A DNA stretch of 64,000 bases from Neoarius graeffei (taxonomy: Eukaryota > Chordata > Actinopteri > Siluriformes > Ariidae). Positions 51,468 through 59,649 of the stretch are shown piece after piece. The stretch's first letter is position 1, and the number at the start of each line of letters is the position of its first letter. Below the pieces are notes generated by a model. The model did not search any database. It was not told the origin of the DNA and saw only the letters and a list, made by a program, of their open reading frames with translations. The stretch spans positions 3,878,378-3,942,377 of the forward strand of contig NC_083582.1 in the NCBI RefSeq assembly GCF_027579695.1, read 5' to 3'. Position numbers and translations under genes: made by a program.

Positions 51468-53842
51468 ATTCCTCTTACGCTACAGCAACTTACCAACCAT
51501 TACACTTTCTGTACTTTTTATTACAACCCCGATTCCAAAAAAGTTGGGACAAAGTACAAATTGTAAATAAAAATGGAATGCAATGATGTGGAAGTTTCAA
51601 AATTCCATATTTTATTCAGAATAGAACATAGATGACATATCAAATGTTTAAACTGAGAAAATGTATCATTTAAAGAGAAAAATTAGGTGATTTTAAATTT
51701 CATGACAACAACACATCTCAAAAAAGTTGGGACAAGGCCATGTTTCCCACTGTGAGACATCCCCTTTTCTCTTTACAACAGTCTGTAAATGTCTGGGGAC
51801 TGAGGAGACAAGTTGCTCAAGTTTAGGGATAGGAATGTTAACCCATTCTTGTCTAATGTAGGATTCTAGTTGTTCAACTGTCTTAGGTCTTTTTTGTCGT
51901 ATCTTCCGTTTTATGATGCGCCAAATGTTTTCTATGGGTGAAAGATCTGGACTGCAGGCTGGCCAGTTCAGTACCCGGACCCTTCTTCTACGCAGCCATG
52001 ATGCTGTAATTGATGCAGTATGTGGTTTGGCATTGTCATGTTGGAAAATGCAAGGTCTTCCCTGAAAGAGACGTCGTCTGGATGGGAGCATATGTTGCTC
52101 TAGAACCTGGATATACCTTTCAGCATTGATGGTGTTTTTCCAGATGTGTAAGCTGCCCATGCCACATGCACTAATGCAACCCCATACCATCAGAGATGCA
52201 GGCTTCTGAACTGAGCGCTGATAACAACTTGGGTCGTCCTTCTCCTCTTTAGTCCGAATGACACGGCGTCCCTGATTTCCATAAAGAACTTCACATTTTG
52301 ATTCGTCTGACCACAGAACAGTTTTCCACTTTGCCACAGTCCATTTTAAATGAGCCTTGGCCCAGAGAAGACGTCTGCACTTCTGGATCATGTTTAGATA
52401 CGGCTTCTTCTTTGAACTATAGAGTTTTAGCTGGCAACGGCGGATGGCACGGTGAATTGTGTTCACAGATAATGTTCTCTGGAAATATTCCTGAGCCCAT
52501 TTTGTGATTTCCAATGCAGAAGCATGCCTGTATGTGATGCAGTGCCGTCTAAGGGCCCGAAGATCACGGGCACCCAGTATGGTTTTCCAGCCTTGACCCT
52601 TACGCACAGAGATTCTTCCAGATTCTCTGAATCTTTTGATGATATTATGCACTGTAGATGATGATATGTTCAAACTCTTTGCAATTTTACACTGTCAAAC
52701 TCCTTTCTGATATTGCTCCACTATTTGTCGGCGCAGAATTAGGGGGATTGGTGATCCTCTTCCCATCTTTACTTCTGAGAGCTGCTGCCACTCCAAGATG
52801 CTCTTTTTATACCCAGTCATGTTAATGACCTATTGCCAATTGACCTAATGAGTTGCAATTTGGTCCTCCAGCTGTTCCTTTTTTGTGCCTTTAACTTTTC
52901 CAGCCTCTTATTGCCCCTGTCCCAACTTTTTTGAGATGTGTTGCTGTCATGAAATTTCAAATGAGCCAATATTTGGCATGAAATTTCAAAATGTCTCACC
53001 TTCGACATTTGATATGTTGTCTATGTTCTATTGTGAATACAATATCAGTTTTTGAGATTTGTAAATTATTGCATTCTGTTTTTATTTACAATTTGTACTT
53101 TGTCCCAACTTTTTTGGAATCGGGGTTGTAATTTAATATGATGATAATAATATATAACATATTTAATGTTGTGGAACGTTGGTGAAACAAGCTAGTTTCT
53201 GTTCTCACTTATGCTACAACAGCTATAAAGCGTCGTTCCATCACCAGCCTCTGTTTTTCCTGAGAAACTGTAAAGAAGTGTAAACTCCTCTGTAAACTCT
53301 TCCTACGTCCTGAAGATGGCGGAAAATTTCAAGTTACAAAGTGCTGACACTGGAGACTCCTTCCAGAAATGTTAAATACAATGTCAATGATTACGCAACT
53401 TTTTAATCTGTTTATTATTAGTGAAGCAGCTGCTGTACAAATCGCTGTGAATGAGCTGTTACTATAGAAACGATAACGTATCAGAACGAGTGCATTAATT
53501 ATAAATAAAGCTGTGATGTGCAGCCGCACTACTGTCAGAGCTGCTGTTACAGAGAATTAATCAACCCCTTCTGACCAGTCAGAGTCCAGGATTCAACAGT
53601 GCTGTTGTATGAATAATATCTCTCTCTCTCTCTCTCTCTGCAGCATGTTTTCACTCGTTCACACCTGCAGGTTTTAGTGAATCTGTGCGAATGTGAGCTG
53701 GATGTTGGAAGGTATGTGATGAGTTTTATTTTCTCAGTAATTAATCTGAATTGAAGATGCCCATTTATTCATGATTTCTTTGTTTGTCTCCATCAGCATC
53801 ACTGCAGCCATTGACTATGTCGGTCAGCAGATTGAGTTCTAA
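33970..53842 (+). CDS. lgmn: Legumain-like asparaginyl endopeptidase (peptidase C13), thirteen coding exons
   Basis: Exons 33970-34041, 34221-34318, 38749-38830, 38919-39004, 39359-39434, 39587-39649, 45278-45344, 45427-45545, 49842-49955, 50207-50416, 50902-51066, 53644-53711 and 53797-53842 join in one frame of 421 codons (human legumain 433). Legumain cuts after Asn (and Asp at low pH), usually in lysosomes. Catalytic His126 (LSDHGGHG) and Cys167 ([10 protein letters not shown]) are present, with [29 protein letters not shown] and ESSYACFFD of the substrate pocket. Human RGD is CGD here. The prodomain (from about 260) is Arg-rich ([14 protein letters not shown]) and keeps FNW and VLVNLC but lacks three of the four disulfide cysteines. 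The first in-frame Met is Met1 of [14 protein letters not shown], with no signal peptide, so it may be cytosolic or a coding exon is unrecognised. Introns hold many transposons. Confidence 0.9.
34221..34318 (+). CDS. lgmn: legumain coding exon 2 (residues 25-56, 57 split)
   Basis: Acceptor cctccAG|, donor GAAGA|GTGAGT. Encodes [14 protein letters not shown] and [18 protein letters not shown], the most conserved block of peptidase C13. Confidence 0.93.
34929..35423 (+). mobile_element. MITE with long terminal inverted repeats and internal GAAATGCATTTC palindromes
   Basis: Both ends read TATGGGGTGCCAAGTGT.ACC then GGGCCCATTT (the right end reversed). GTCAAC occurs on both sides (34923-34928 and 35424-35429) as a 6-bp target-site duplication. 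The palindrome GAAATGCATTTC recurs, once in the left arm and several times at 35277-35345, with near-variants to 35390. The long ORF through it is an artefact of the repeat. Superfamily not identified. Confidence 0.85.
35524..35569 (+). repeat. (CCAT)n microsatellite
   Basis: Seven uninterrupted ATCC units then a degenerate CCTT-containing tail, directly before R4 copy 2. Confidence 0.9.
35734..37338 (-). mobile_element. Tc1-like transposon, third 1605-bp copy, in legumain intron 2
   Basis: TA at 35732-35733 and 37339-37340 flank CAACCCCAATTCC...GGAATCGGGGTTG. Same family and length as 27504-29108, opposite sense to the host gene. Confidence 0.95.
35903..37030 (-). pseudogene. Tc1 transposase, third copy, one CGA-to-TGA stop at codon 308
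   Basis: 376-codon frame from [11 protein letters not shown] (37030) to CCCHEI* (35903). Codon 308 (36109-36107) is TGA where sister copies have CGA in [10 protein letters not shown]. The D, D and E residues (WSNESK here has Asn for the first Asp) precede the stop. The D-to-N change in WSDESK would also kill catalysis. Confidence 0.9.
37763..38289 (+). mobile_element. Harbinger-like MITE with TTA target-site duplication
   Basis: R4 copy 1 reads 'cagttattccac' at 26389; here it reads 'cagTTA' + insert + 'TTAttccac', so TTA (37760-37762 and 38290-38292) is the 3-bp duplication expected of PIF/Harbinger. Ends AGGCC...GGCCT, with imperfect inverted repeats rich in 'ctcgcaga' / 'tctgcga'. A poly-G run lies at 37820-37833. 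Confidence 0.85.
38019..38102 (+). pseudogene. MADF/Myb-like N-terminal remnant in the Harbinger-like MITE
   Basis: ATG then 26 codons ([27 protein letters not shown], shown here in two parts) and TAA. [15 protein letters not shown] is the opening helix of MADF domains, as in the DNA-binding accessory protein of Harbinger elements. Only the first ~27 residues remain; the rest has been deleted. Confidence 0.75.
38749..38830 (+). CDS. lgmn: legumain coding exon 3 (residues 57-84)
   Basis: Acceptor tttttcAG|AAATCC, donor GGAGAG|GTAATG. Encodes [13 protein letters not shown] and [13 protein letters not shown], a family hallmark. Confidence 0.93.
38919..39004 (+). CDS. lgmn: legumain coding exon 4 (residues 85-112, 113 split)
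   Basis: Acceptor attcctAG|CATGTA, donor CAAAAG|GTATGA. Encodes [20 protein letters not shown]. The LCGD at the position of mammalian LRGD lacks the integrin-type RGD. Confidence 0.88.
39359..39434 (+). CDS. lgmn: legumain coding exon 5 with catalytic His (residues 113-138)
   Basis: Acceptor tgttgcAG|, donor TCCACA|GTAAGT. Encodes [20 protein letters not shown]; His126 of SDHG is the catalytic histidine. Confidence 0.92.
39587..39649 (+). CDS. lgmn: legumain coding exon 6 (residues 139-159)
   Basis: Acceptor gttccAG|, donor TCAAAG|GTAATC. Encodes [21 protein letters not shown], aligning with the DL..T...M block before the catalytic Cys. Confidence 0.9.
39937..40477 (+). mobile_element. MITE with ACCATGG-rich terminal inverted repeats
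   Basis: Left end CCCTTATGAAAACTAACCAT and the reverse of the right end CCCTTACGAAAATCTACCAT match, followed on both sides by alternating 'accatggttttac' words. CCATGG palindromes occur many times in both arms. No coding capacity. In legumain intron 6. Confidence 0.8.
40478..40965. other. legumain intron 6, unassigned segment
   Basis: No repeat or exon recognised between two transposons. Confidence 0.4.
40966..42035 (+). mobile_element. Internally deleted, decayed Tc1-like element
   Basis: Ends CAACCCCGATTCGGAAAAAG and CTTTTTTGGAATTGGGGTTG match the 1605-bp family, followed by TA on the right only. The interior has remnants of the HTH region (caatccataatatcat) and of the catalytic region (ccagatgacgtcttgttcag, caagacaatgccaagctacat) with the middle deleted. 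1070 bp remain. Confidence 0.85.
42036..43467. other. legumain intron 6, unassigned segment
   Basis: Contains (TGTAA)n at about 42112-42136 and an ATTCA-rich tract near 42800. No gene seen. Confidence 0.45.
43468..44205 (+). mobile_element. TTAA-type MITE (family R1), copy 3, 3' truncated
   Basis: Near-identical to 21879-22680 from 'gtgagacggcctttcg' on. The left TTAA is mutated to CTAA. Homology ends at 'agtagctttcggtc', missing the last ~60 bp. Contains TGCGCATGCGCA at 43680-43691. Legumain intron 6. Confidence 0.8.
44397..44777 (+). mobile_element. Full-length Mermaid-like SINE with 14-bp target-site duplication
   Basis: ATAATAACTCTGGC occurs at 44383-44396 and 44778-44791. Box A (TGGTGTAGTGG) and box B (GGTTCGAGCCC) are intact; tail (GAGAT)n. 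Legumain intron 6. Confidence 0.93.
45278..45344 (+). CDS. lgmn: legumain coding exon 7 with catalytic Cys (residues 160-181, 182 split)
   Basis: Acceptor catgcAG|ATGGTG; donor AACG|GTTAGA is weak but the phase fits. Encodes [22 protein letters not shown]; Cys167 is the nucleophile and Glu165 matches the S1-pocket Glu. Confidence 0.92.
45427..45545 (+). CDS. lgmn: legumain coding exon 8 (residues 182-221)
   Basis: Acceptor tttcAG|TGTATG, donor AAGAAA|GTTAGT. Encodes [19 protein letters not shown] then [16 protein letters not shown]; the ESSYAC Ser and the Asp of LADVF match substrate-pocket residues. Confidence 0.92.
45706..46080 (-). mobile_element. Full-length Mermaid-like SINE, minus strand
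   Basis: (CTCAT)n tail at the left, box B and A complements near 46010-46065, 'gtgccgccc' at the right end. No clear target-site duplication. Legumain intron 8. Confidence 0.9.
46430..46830 (+). repeat. CTGATTGGTCAGAAGG repeat family, long copy
   Basis: Spans 'gttttattcctcttataccacagcagcttgcc' to 'gatgtcttgacatgac'. Its core is nearly identical to the reverse of 53330-53612. In legumain intron 8. Confidence 0.8.
47115..47488 (+). mobile_element. Full-length Mermaid-like SINE with 13-bp target-site duplication
   Basis: ATGTTTCCATGGA at 47102-47114 and 47489-47501. Intact A and B boxes and an (ATGAG)n tail. Legumain intron 8, same sense as the gene. Confidence 0.93.
47502..49090. other. legumain intron 8, unassigned segment
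   Basis: Includes a LINE-tail-like phrase ('agaattactttattaatccccagaagg', about 48322-48349) and a terminal piece of the CTGATTGGTCAGAAGG family near 48855-48980. No exon found. Confidence 0.45.
49091..49785 (+). repeat. Fold-back repeat family R3, copy 1
   Basis: Starts with a strong hairpin: TATGGTGAAATACCGTGACC (49109-49128) and its perfect reverse complement (49167-49186), with outer pairing out to 49091 and 49205. The body continues to '.ccagccaatcagagtgcaggattt'. Copy 2 at 54402-55088 is ~90% similar by eye. Confidence 0.85.
49842..49955 (+). CDS. lgmn: legumain coding exon 9 (residues 222-259)
   Basis: Acceptor gtgatAG|AAAGAT, donor AACATG|GTACGT. Encodes [20 protein letters not shown] and [11 protein letters not shown], matching the TL..QF..VK and YGN blocks; NQT is an N-glycosylation sequon. 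Confidence 0.9.
50207..50416 (+). CDS. lgmn: legumain coding exon 10 (residues 260-329)
   Basis: Acceptor tttatAG|TTCATG, donor AAGAGA|GTAAGT. Covers the linker and activation-peptide region; very basic ([29 protein letters not shown]), unlike the mammalian sequence. Confidence 0.85.
50902..51066 (+). CDS. lgmn: legumain coding exon 11 (residues 330-384)
   Basis: Acceptor attgtAG|AAGCAG, donor GAGGCG|GTACTG. Encodes [28 protein letters not shown] and [15 protein letters not shown], the LSAM-like prodomain; FNW is conserved. Confidence 0.88.
51436..51464 (+). repeat. (GT)n microsatellite
   Basis: About fourteen GT units in legumain intron 11, just before a terminal piece of the CTGATTGGTCAGAAGG repeat ('ttttattcctcttacgctacagcaactt'). 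Confidence 0.95.
51524..53128 (-). mobile_element. Tc1-like transposon, fourth 1605-bp copy, in legumain intron 11
   Basis: TA at 51522-51523 and 53129-53130 flank CAACCCCGATTCC...GGAATCGGGGTTG. It has separated two parts of a CTGATTGGTCAGAAGG-type repeat (51460-51523 and 53131-53612). Confidence 0.95.
51693..52820 (-). pseudogene. Tc1 transposase, fourth copy, one CGA-to-TGA stop at codon 42
   Basis: 376-codon frame from 52820 to 51693. Codon 42 (52697-52695) is TGA where sisters have CGA ([10 protein letters not shown]). After the stop 334 codons are open including [15 protein letters not shown] and SPIENIW (DD34E intact). This is the least damaged copy apart from that stop. Confidence 0.93.
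53228..53612 (-). repeat. CTGATTGGTCAGAAGG repeat family, inverted copy
   Basis: Reverse complement of 46480-46815 for most of its length ('actatagaaacgataacgta', 'aatgagctgtta', 'ccttctgaccagtcagagtccagg'). Confidence 0.8.
53621..53640 (+). repeat. (TC)n tract forming the polypyrimidine tract of exon 12
   Basis: Ten TC units end at the CTGCAG acceptor. Confidence 0.9.
53644..53711 (+). CDS. lgmn: legumain coding exon 12 (residues 385-406, 407 split)
   Basis: Acceptor tctgcAG|CATGTT, donor GGAAG|GTATGT. Encodes [29 protein letters not shown] is strictly conserved in legumains. Confidence 0.92.
53797..53842 (+). CDS. lgmn: legumain coding exon 13 with stop (residues 407-421)
   Basis: Acceptor ccatcAG|CATCAC; encodes [15 protein letters not shown] then TAA. 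Aligns with the mammalian C-terminus (...MDHVC...) but without its Cys. Confidence 0.9.
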
Positions 53843-54401
53843 GGAAATACAAGCGACGCTACGGAGAGACCACAGATTTCACTCTTCTTCTTGAATGCTT
53901 CATTTTGATTGTATCAGCTTTATATACAGAAATAGAAGATGTTACACGGTTGTGCAAAGATACGAAGTTCATGTTCAAGTGAGCAAATGAATGAGTGAAA
54001 ATATTTTTCAACATGAGAAGATAAACTTCATGTCTTCGCCCCACCGTGTAATGTTTTTTATATTATATGGACACAACCACAAGTTAATCAAAAGAATTTT
54101 AATTTTGAACCAGTTCGCCATTTTGATAACGCACGTCTAGTCAGCAGGAAAACACTGGGAATGATGTCATCAGAGTGAAATATCAGGAAATGTCACTCAG
54201 ATCCGCGATGTGTTTTGTATGAAAAATGTGATTTTTTTTGAATGGTGAAAATTTTTCACCATGAGAAGATGAACTTCATATCTTCAACCCAACGTGTGAT
54301 TTACCTTTTATTATATTGACACATTCACAAACAAAAAGTCCCCAAATTCATCAAAACAATTCATGGATTTCCTCACGAGTGACAGATATATAGCTATTTA
54401 G
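53843..54401. other. legumain 3' flank, probable 3' UTR
   Basis: No canonical AATAAA is obvious in the first 500 nt. Two related phrases ('tttttcacatgagaagataaacttcatgtcttc' types at about 54005 and 54248) show a small tandem duplication. Confidence 0.45.
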
Positions 54402-55088
54402 CAGCTGGGAGGTCCATATCGTGAAATACCGTGACTGAGGTCATGAAAGTACAGTATTCAAGGCCGAGGTCACGGTATTTCACTATATGGACCGACCTTA
54501 AGCTGGTAAATAATATATTTATTTTTTCTTTACCAAATTCTAACAGAAAATGAGAGCGCCCGAAAGGGAAAACCGAGCCGAGCCGCCATTTTGAATCCTC
54601 ATTCACAGCTGTAATGCAAATGGCTTCCTCCTCGGTATACAAGTGCACTTCCATGGCAGGAAAAAAACTACATTTTGCTGCCTATGTAGTCCCCTATTTA
54701 TACAAATAGGAGTCATTCAGGATTCAGCCATGTTTTTGCTCGGCGTTAGCAACAGTTACAGGTTTTTAGCTTTCTCCTGAAATGTTTTCTTTTATTTCTT
54801 CTTCCTCAGGGGAGCAAAACTCGCTTTCGCTGTGAACACTGTCGTTCTCGCTATCCATGCTGTAAAATTAATGCTATTCTCCTGAGAAATGCTGGCAAAA
54901 ATTTATAAGATTTTTGATCATATAAATAAATCTTATAAAAAAAAAGGATAAATGTTGACAAAAGAATGCTACTATGTTTGTTGTTGTTGTGACCGAGCGA
55001 GTTGCCAGAGGTCCGTAACCGGGGTCCGTAACTGGGGTCCGTACTGTAGAATAAGGACCCGCTCGCCAGCCAATCAGAGCGCAGGATT
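54402..55088 (+). repeat. Fold-back repeat family R3, copy 2
   Basis: Same order as 49091-49785: hairpin arms near 54416-54435 and 54469-54488 with one mismatch, then 'gagcgcccgaaagggaaaaccgag', 'atttatacaaataggagtcattc', and 'cgctcgccagccaatcagagcgcagg'. It adds a short duplicated 'ggggtccgta' and joins a SINE tail. Confidence 0.85.
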
Positions 55089-55097
55089 TGGGCCGCG

Positions 55098-55140
55098 AAA
55101 AGGATAAAGCGGCTACAGATAATAAGATGAGATTAGATGT
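55098..55140 (+). repeat. SINE tail fragment (Mermaid-like)
   Basis: 'aaggataaagcggctacagataataagatgagat' is the last ~40 bp of the SINE, directly abutting R3 copy 2. Confidence 0.75.
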
Positions 55141-56735
55141 TCCGGTTTTGGTTCTCCATGTCCCGGATGGAGTTCGGATGAAAAATACAAGTGGCACATT
55201 TCCCAGTAAAATACTCGTATCCATAATATATATAATTATTATAATCCAAATATAATATATTTCATTCCAAAATGCGATAAGCACCATTAAAAAAAAAATC
55301 AAGTTCCCGCCAAAAGAATTTTGGCATTTTATCGCTATTCAAAGTTCCAAAACCAATTTTATGTAAAACGTGATATCCGCCACATTCCTCTGCATTGTAG
55401 ATCCACTTTCTTTCCAAAACGTGATAAACACCCCCATTGATTTTCAGCAGAATGTGTTATCTTTGCTCAACCAATCACAGCACACCATTTAAACACATAA
55501 ACAGTAATAGCACTGCCCACTGACTGTCCACATTGCAGAGAATCCCCATCTTTTAAGTCGGGTTTCGAATGAAATAAATGAATAACTTTGATGTAATCAA
55601 ACATTTCTTACCTTAATGTTTTGTACTATTATTCCAGTAGAGAATGTGATCTGATGTTGTTCTCCACTTTGAGCACCGGATTCCTCCTGGGATCGAGATA
55701 TGACACTTAATACACACCATTAGGCGTTGCGTAAAAACGGAGCTCCCGATGAGTGTAAAATGTGTTAGTAAATAATCCCACGTTATATTTTAAAAAGCTA
55801 TTTTAAAATAAGAGCTGGATAAAAATCCATCTATCGTACGGAAATAAAGATACGGACTCCATTGCCCAGTGGTGAAGTGTTTATGAGATATGTTGCCTTG
55901 CGCTTATGATCGGGTCACAACAGCCGTCAGAAATCAGTTCGATGCTTCACCGCGTTCTCTTCAGTCTGGAGCTACGGTACGACTGTAACTGTACCTGCTG
56001 TACACGGCGTCAAAACTTCTACACTTATTGTTCGGAATAAAAAGTTTGTCCTTTTCAAAAAAAATTCCATGTAAACATGTGACTGGTTTATTAACGTTCC
56101 TCAGAGCTGTGTGTGTAAAATAGATTGTGGTTTTTAGACGATATGATGGCGGTAATTTGGGAAAATCTGTGGTCCAGTGTAAGAGACGGTCCGAGTTCAG
56201 AGGCTGTAATACGAGTAGATCAACTTTACTGCTTGTTTCTTGTTATATTTCGCACAAAAAGTAGTTTTTATTGGTGTAATGGATTTATAGCATTTTGGGA
56301 AAAACAATAATCATTTTTTTAAATTCAAATTTTAAAAATCAAAATCTTAATCGTAATGTTATTACAGCCTCACAGTGTTATAGTAAAGTTTCAAACAAAG
56401 TTTTCATGCGACCAATTTTTTTTGTAAAATGAAAGCCATTTGGGAAAATATTACAGTTCGATTAAATACTCCTTTTGTATTCCCTGCAAAAAGTGATGGC
56501 ACCATGTCCACAGAGGTGCACAAAGCGCATGCCACTATCATTTTCATTCATTTCTTTTCTTTTTTATATTTTATACAAGCAAGACTTTTAAAAACTCTTT
56601 CAAAAATCTTTTTTCAATGAAAGTTTTTAATAGAATTAGTTCTAGACGTACTTCACTGATGTTAGTACCTCATGTTTGTAATTGTGGTTTTCTCCTGTAA
56701 GCTCATTCTGGAATAAAGAATATAAAGAGTTGACC
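55141..56735. other. Intergenic, mostly unassigned
   Basis: Holds the repeat shared in reverse with 955-1200 (55740-55990). No exon or gene recognised in the rest. Confidence 0.45.
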
Positions 56736-56759
56736 CGATTTGTACTTTTCCTTCTGGGG

Positions 56760-57064
56760 GTCGTGGTGGAAACAGGCTAAGCTCAGTCCAGATCCACAGA
56801 CACTGATTCCGGCTCCTCCGGGGGGATCCCGGGGCGTTCCCAACCCAACTGTGAGATATGGAGATCTGATCTCTGCAGCAGATCCGGGGTCTGCCCCGGG
56901 GTCTCCATCTCTGATTCCTCCTCATCCTCATCTAACCCATCTCAATGTGGCTCCTCTCCACGTCCCTCCCAGACTGTCCACGTCCTCAAAGTCTTACAGA
57001 GTAACTCAGGGAGGAAGCTCATTTCCACTGGCTGTACTTACAACCACATACATTCATGAGAAAA
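56760..57064 (+). CDS. Possible orphan exon, unknown protein
   Basis: An open, GC-rich, Pro/Ser-rich frame (SPDPQTLIPAPPGGSRG, VRYGDLISAADPGSAPG, HLTHLNVAPLHVPPRL, VTQGGSSFPLAVLTTTYIHEK) runs between AG dinucleotides (56776-56777 or later) and a good donor AAAAA|GTAAGT at 57065. Base composition differs from its AT-rich surroundings, and it matches no repeat in the window. I do not recognise the protein and find no partner exon in phase. It could be a cytoplasmic tail or linker exon of a gene extending to the right, or chance. Confidence 0.3.
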
Positions 57065-57521
57065 AGTAAGTACACCCTTCTTCAATTCTATATTCTTATT
57101 TATCAGGACTTAAACAATTGTGTGGTCTTCACCAACTTCTCTAAACAAACAAATAACCTCATGTGACAACAACAACAACAAAAAAACCACAATCCATGTG
57201 TCCCTATCCATCACTTATTAAACTCCTTCACCAGGCATAAGGCCTCTCCTCAGACTCGAAGTTAGCATCTCACACATTTCAAGGACAAAGCATCACCTCA
57301 GACCCGGAGGTGCTGATTTTCCTCCCAGAGAAACTTTTCTGATCAAATATTAACCATGAAATGATTTGATGTTTTTTTTGTTACCCAAGGAAATAAAATA
57401 TCAGATATATTAAAAGACGTAATAAAAAAAATTCACTGAGATCCTTACGAGAGATTCACGTTCACAGTCAAGTGCAGTCTGACACCGTCACACTCCAACA
57501 TTACAACTCCAGACACAAACA
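57065..57521. other. Intergenic, unassigned
   Basis: Contains an (ACA)n patch near 57163-57181. No feature seen. Confidence 0.4.
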
Positions 57522-57886
57522 GTAGTGTAGTGGTTAGCGCTGTCGCCTCACAACAAGAAGGTCCGGGTTCGAGCCCCGGGGCCGGCGAGGGCCTTTCTGT
57601 GTGGAGTTTGCATGTTCTCCCCGTGTCCGCGTGGGTTTCCTCCGGGTGCTCCGGTTTCCCCCACAGTCCAAAGACATGCAGGTTAGGTTAACTGGTGACT
57701 CTAAATTGAGCGTAGGTGTGAATGTGAGTGTGAATGGTTGTCTGTGTCTATGTGTCAGCCCTGTGATGACCTGGCGACTTGTCCAGGGTGTACCCCGCCT
57801 TTCGCCCGTAGTCAGCTGGGATAGGATCCAGCTTGCCTGCGACCCTGTAGAACACGATAAAGCGGTTAGAGATAATGAGATGAGAT
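57522..57886 (+). mobile_element. Mermaid-like SINE, slightly 5' truncated
   Basis: Begins at 'gtagtgtagtgg' (box A), with box B GGTTCGAGCCC and the (GAGAT) tail; the first ~10 bp are missing. Confidence 0.9.
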
Positions 57887-59210
57887 TTTCCAAAACATGA
57901 ACAAATGAAGGATTTACCTGTAACCGTGATAATGACACGATGCTCCTTCTACATTAATGACCGTGATCTTTCTTTGTTCTGCGAGCTTCATATCTGACCT
58001 GACTTTATAGTTGGCTCTCGGACACGCTCCTCTAACACACAGGGTTCATGATGATCAATTACACCTAAAGAACTGAAAAGACAGGAGGTGGGACGGAACA
58101 ATACATTTTCGTCGGAGTGCAGTTCAGTGAGCTTTGCTTTATTGGAAAAGGATTATTGCGTTAATCTCTTCACAGATTCATGGCTCTTGAGACACAAGTG
58201 CACAGAGAGTAGAAACCCAAGAGGAATTTAATGAAGAGTGGATGACTCAGAGAAAACAGTTAGGGGGTTTTGTGTGTGTGTGTGTTTCACTTTCACCCAA
58301 CATGTTCTTCTTTCTGCTGTTGCATGCTGAGATGCTTTTCTGCTCACCACGGTTGTAAAGAGTGATTATATGAGTTACTATATCCTTCCTGGCAAAAAAG
58401 CTCAAACCAATCTGTCCATTTTCTGATCTCTGACCCTCTCTTATCAACAAGCCGTTTGTTTCCACCCACAGAACTGTCGCTCGCTCACTCAGTGTTTTTT
58501 GTTTTCCGCACCATTCTGTGTAAACTCTAGAGACTGTTGTGTGTGAAAACCCCAGGAGGAGATCAGCAGCTTCTGAAATACTCAAACCTCACACTCATCT
58601 GGCTCAAACCAACACCCAGACCACAGTGAAAGAAAGAAAGTCACACTTCACTGTGAGATCACAGTTTTTCCCATTCGGATGTTTGAACATTGTGAACATT
58701 AACTGAAGATCTTGATTTGCGTCTGCGGGATTTGATGCATCATCCTGCTGTCGAGGGATCGGCTGATTACAGAACTGCAGAAACCAGCAGGTGGACGTTG
58801 AGGTCATACATGTCAACCTATACAGATTGTCCGGAAATTATACGGATTTTAGCTCATTTCAAGGGCGTACGGGCGTATAAACAAAGTCTTACGGATTTTC
58901 AGTATTTTCTGACCTAAGTTTATTTTGTGTATCTTACTTGAACATCGTCAGCTGATCGTCGCAAAAACATACAAAAGCTCGATTTATAGACAAAGAACAG
59001 TGTGTATGCAGGGGCAGATAACCCAGACTATGTGAAACCGGATGTTTATTCCTCAAGCCTCGTGCAGTATCGCGACTGCGAGACTTCGCTCGTTCCGGTC
59101 ATGCGCACGATCTGCATTTAAACGCGCCAAACGGTCATTGTTCCAACAATTTTCTCATTGTGCAGAGCGACATTGTTTACGCCTGAGAGATTTTGAAAAG
59201 CGTCTGCTGA

Positions 59211-59649
59211 GTGAAAGAATGGGAACATCTTGCCAACAAGTTCACTCCCTTGGTGAACCAGGAGGAACTCAAAGAGGAGTTTGAGGAATACCAGCTCCTG
59301 GAGGATACAGATATAAAGCTCCTGGATGCAGATGAGAAGCCCATCAGGATTGATGTGGAGCTCCATCCTGAAGATGGTTACACCCATGGGACAGGAGAGA
59401 TTTCCAAACCTGAGAAAAACTATGGCGGCATTGCTGTGTCTACCTCACAGCAATGCTGACTGTGAGAGGGTATTCTCACAGGTCAGGAAAATCCACACTG
59501 ACTGCAGAAAGAAGTTGGGCACAGACACCCTTACTGCACTACTGCAATGCAAACTGAACACAGACTTCTGTTGTGACATCACCCCCACAGAAAGGCAGTT
59601 ACAGCTGGCAAAGAAGGCTGCCAGTGATTATAATAAAGATCATATGTAA
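59211..59649 (+). pseudogene. hAT transposase C-terminal dimerisation region, frameshifted
   Basis: First frame: EELKEEFEEYQLLEDTDI and LLDADEKPIRIDVELHP. After a frameshift near 59390: RFPNLRKTMAALLCLPHSNA, ERVFSQVRKIHTDCRKKLG and LTALLQCKLN, the signature of the hAT family dimerisation domain (LP.S.A..ER.FS...). The N-terminus and catalytic core are missing. Confidence 0.85.
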
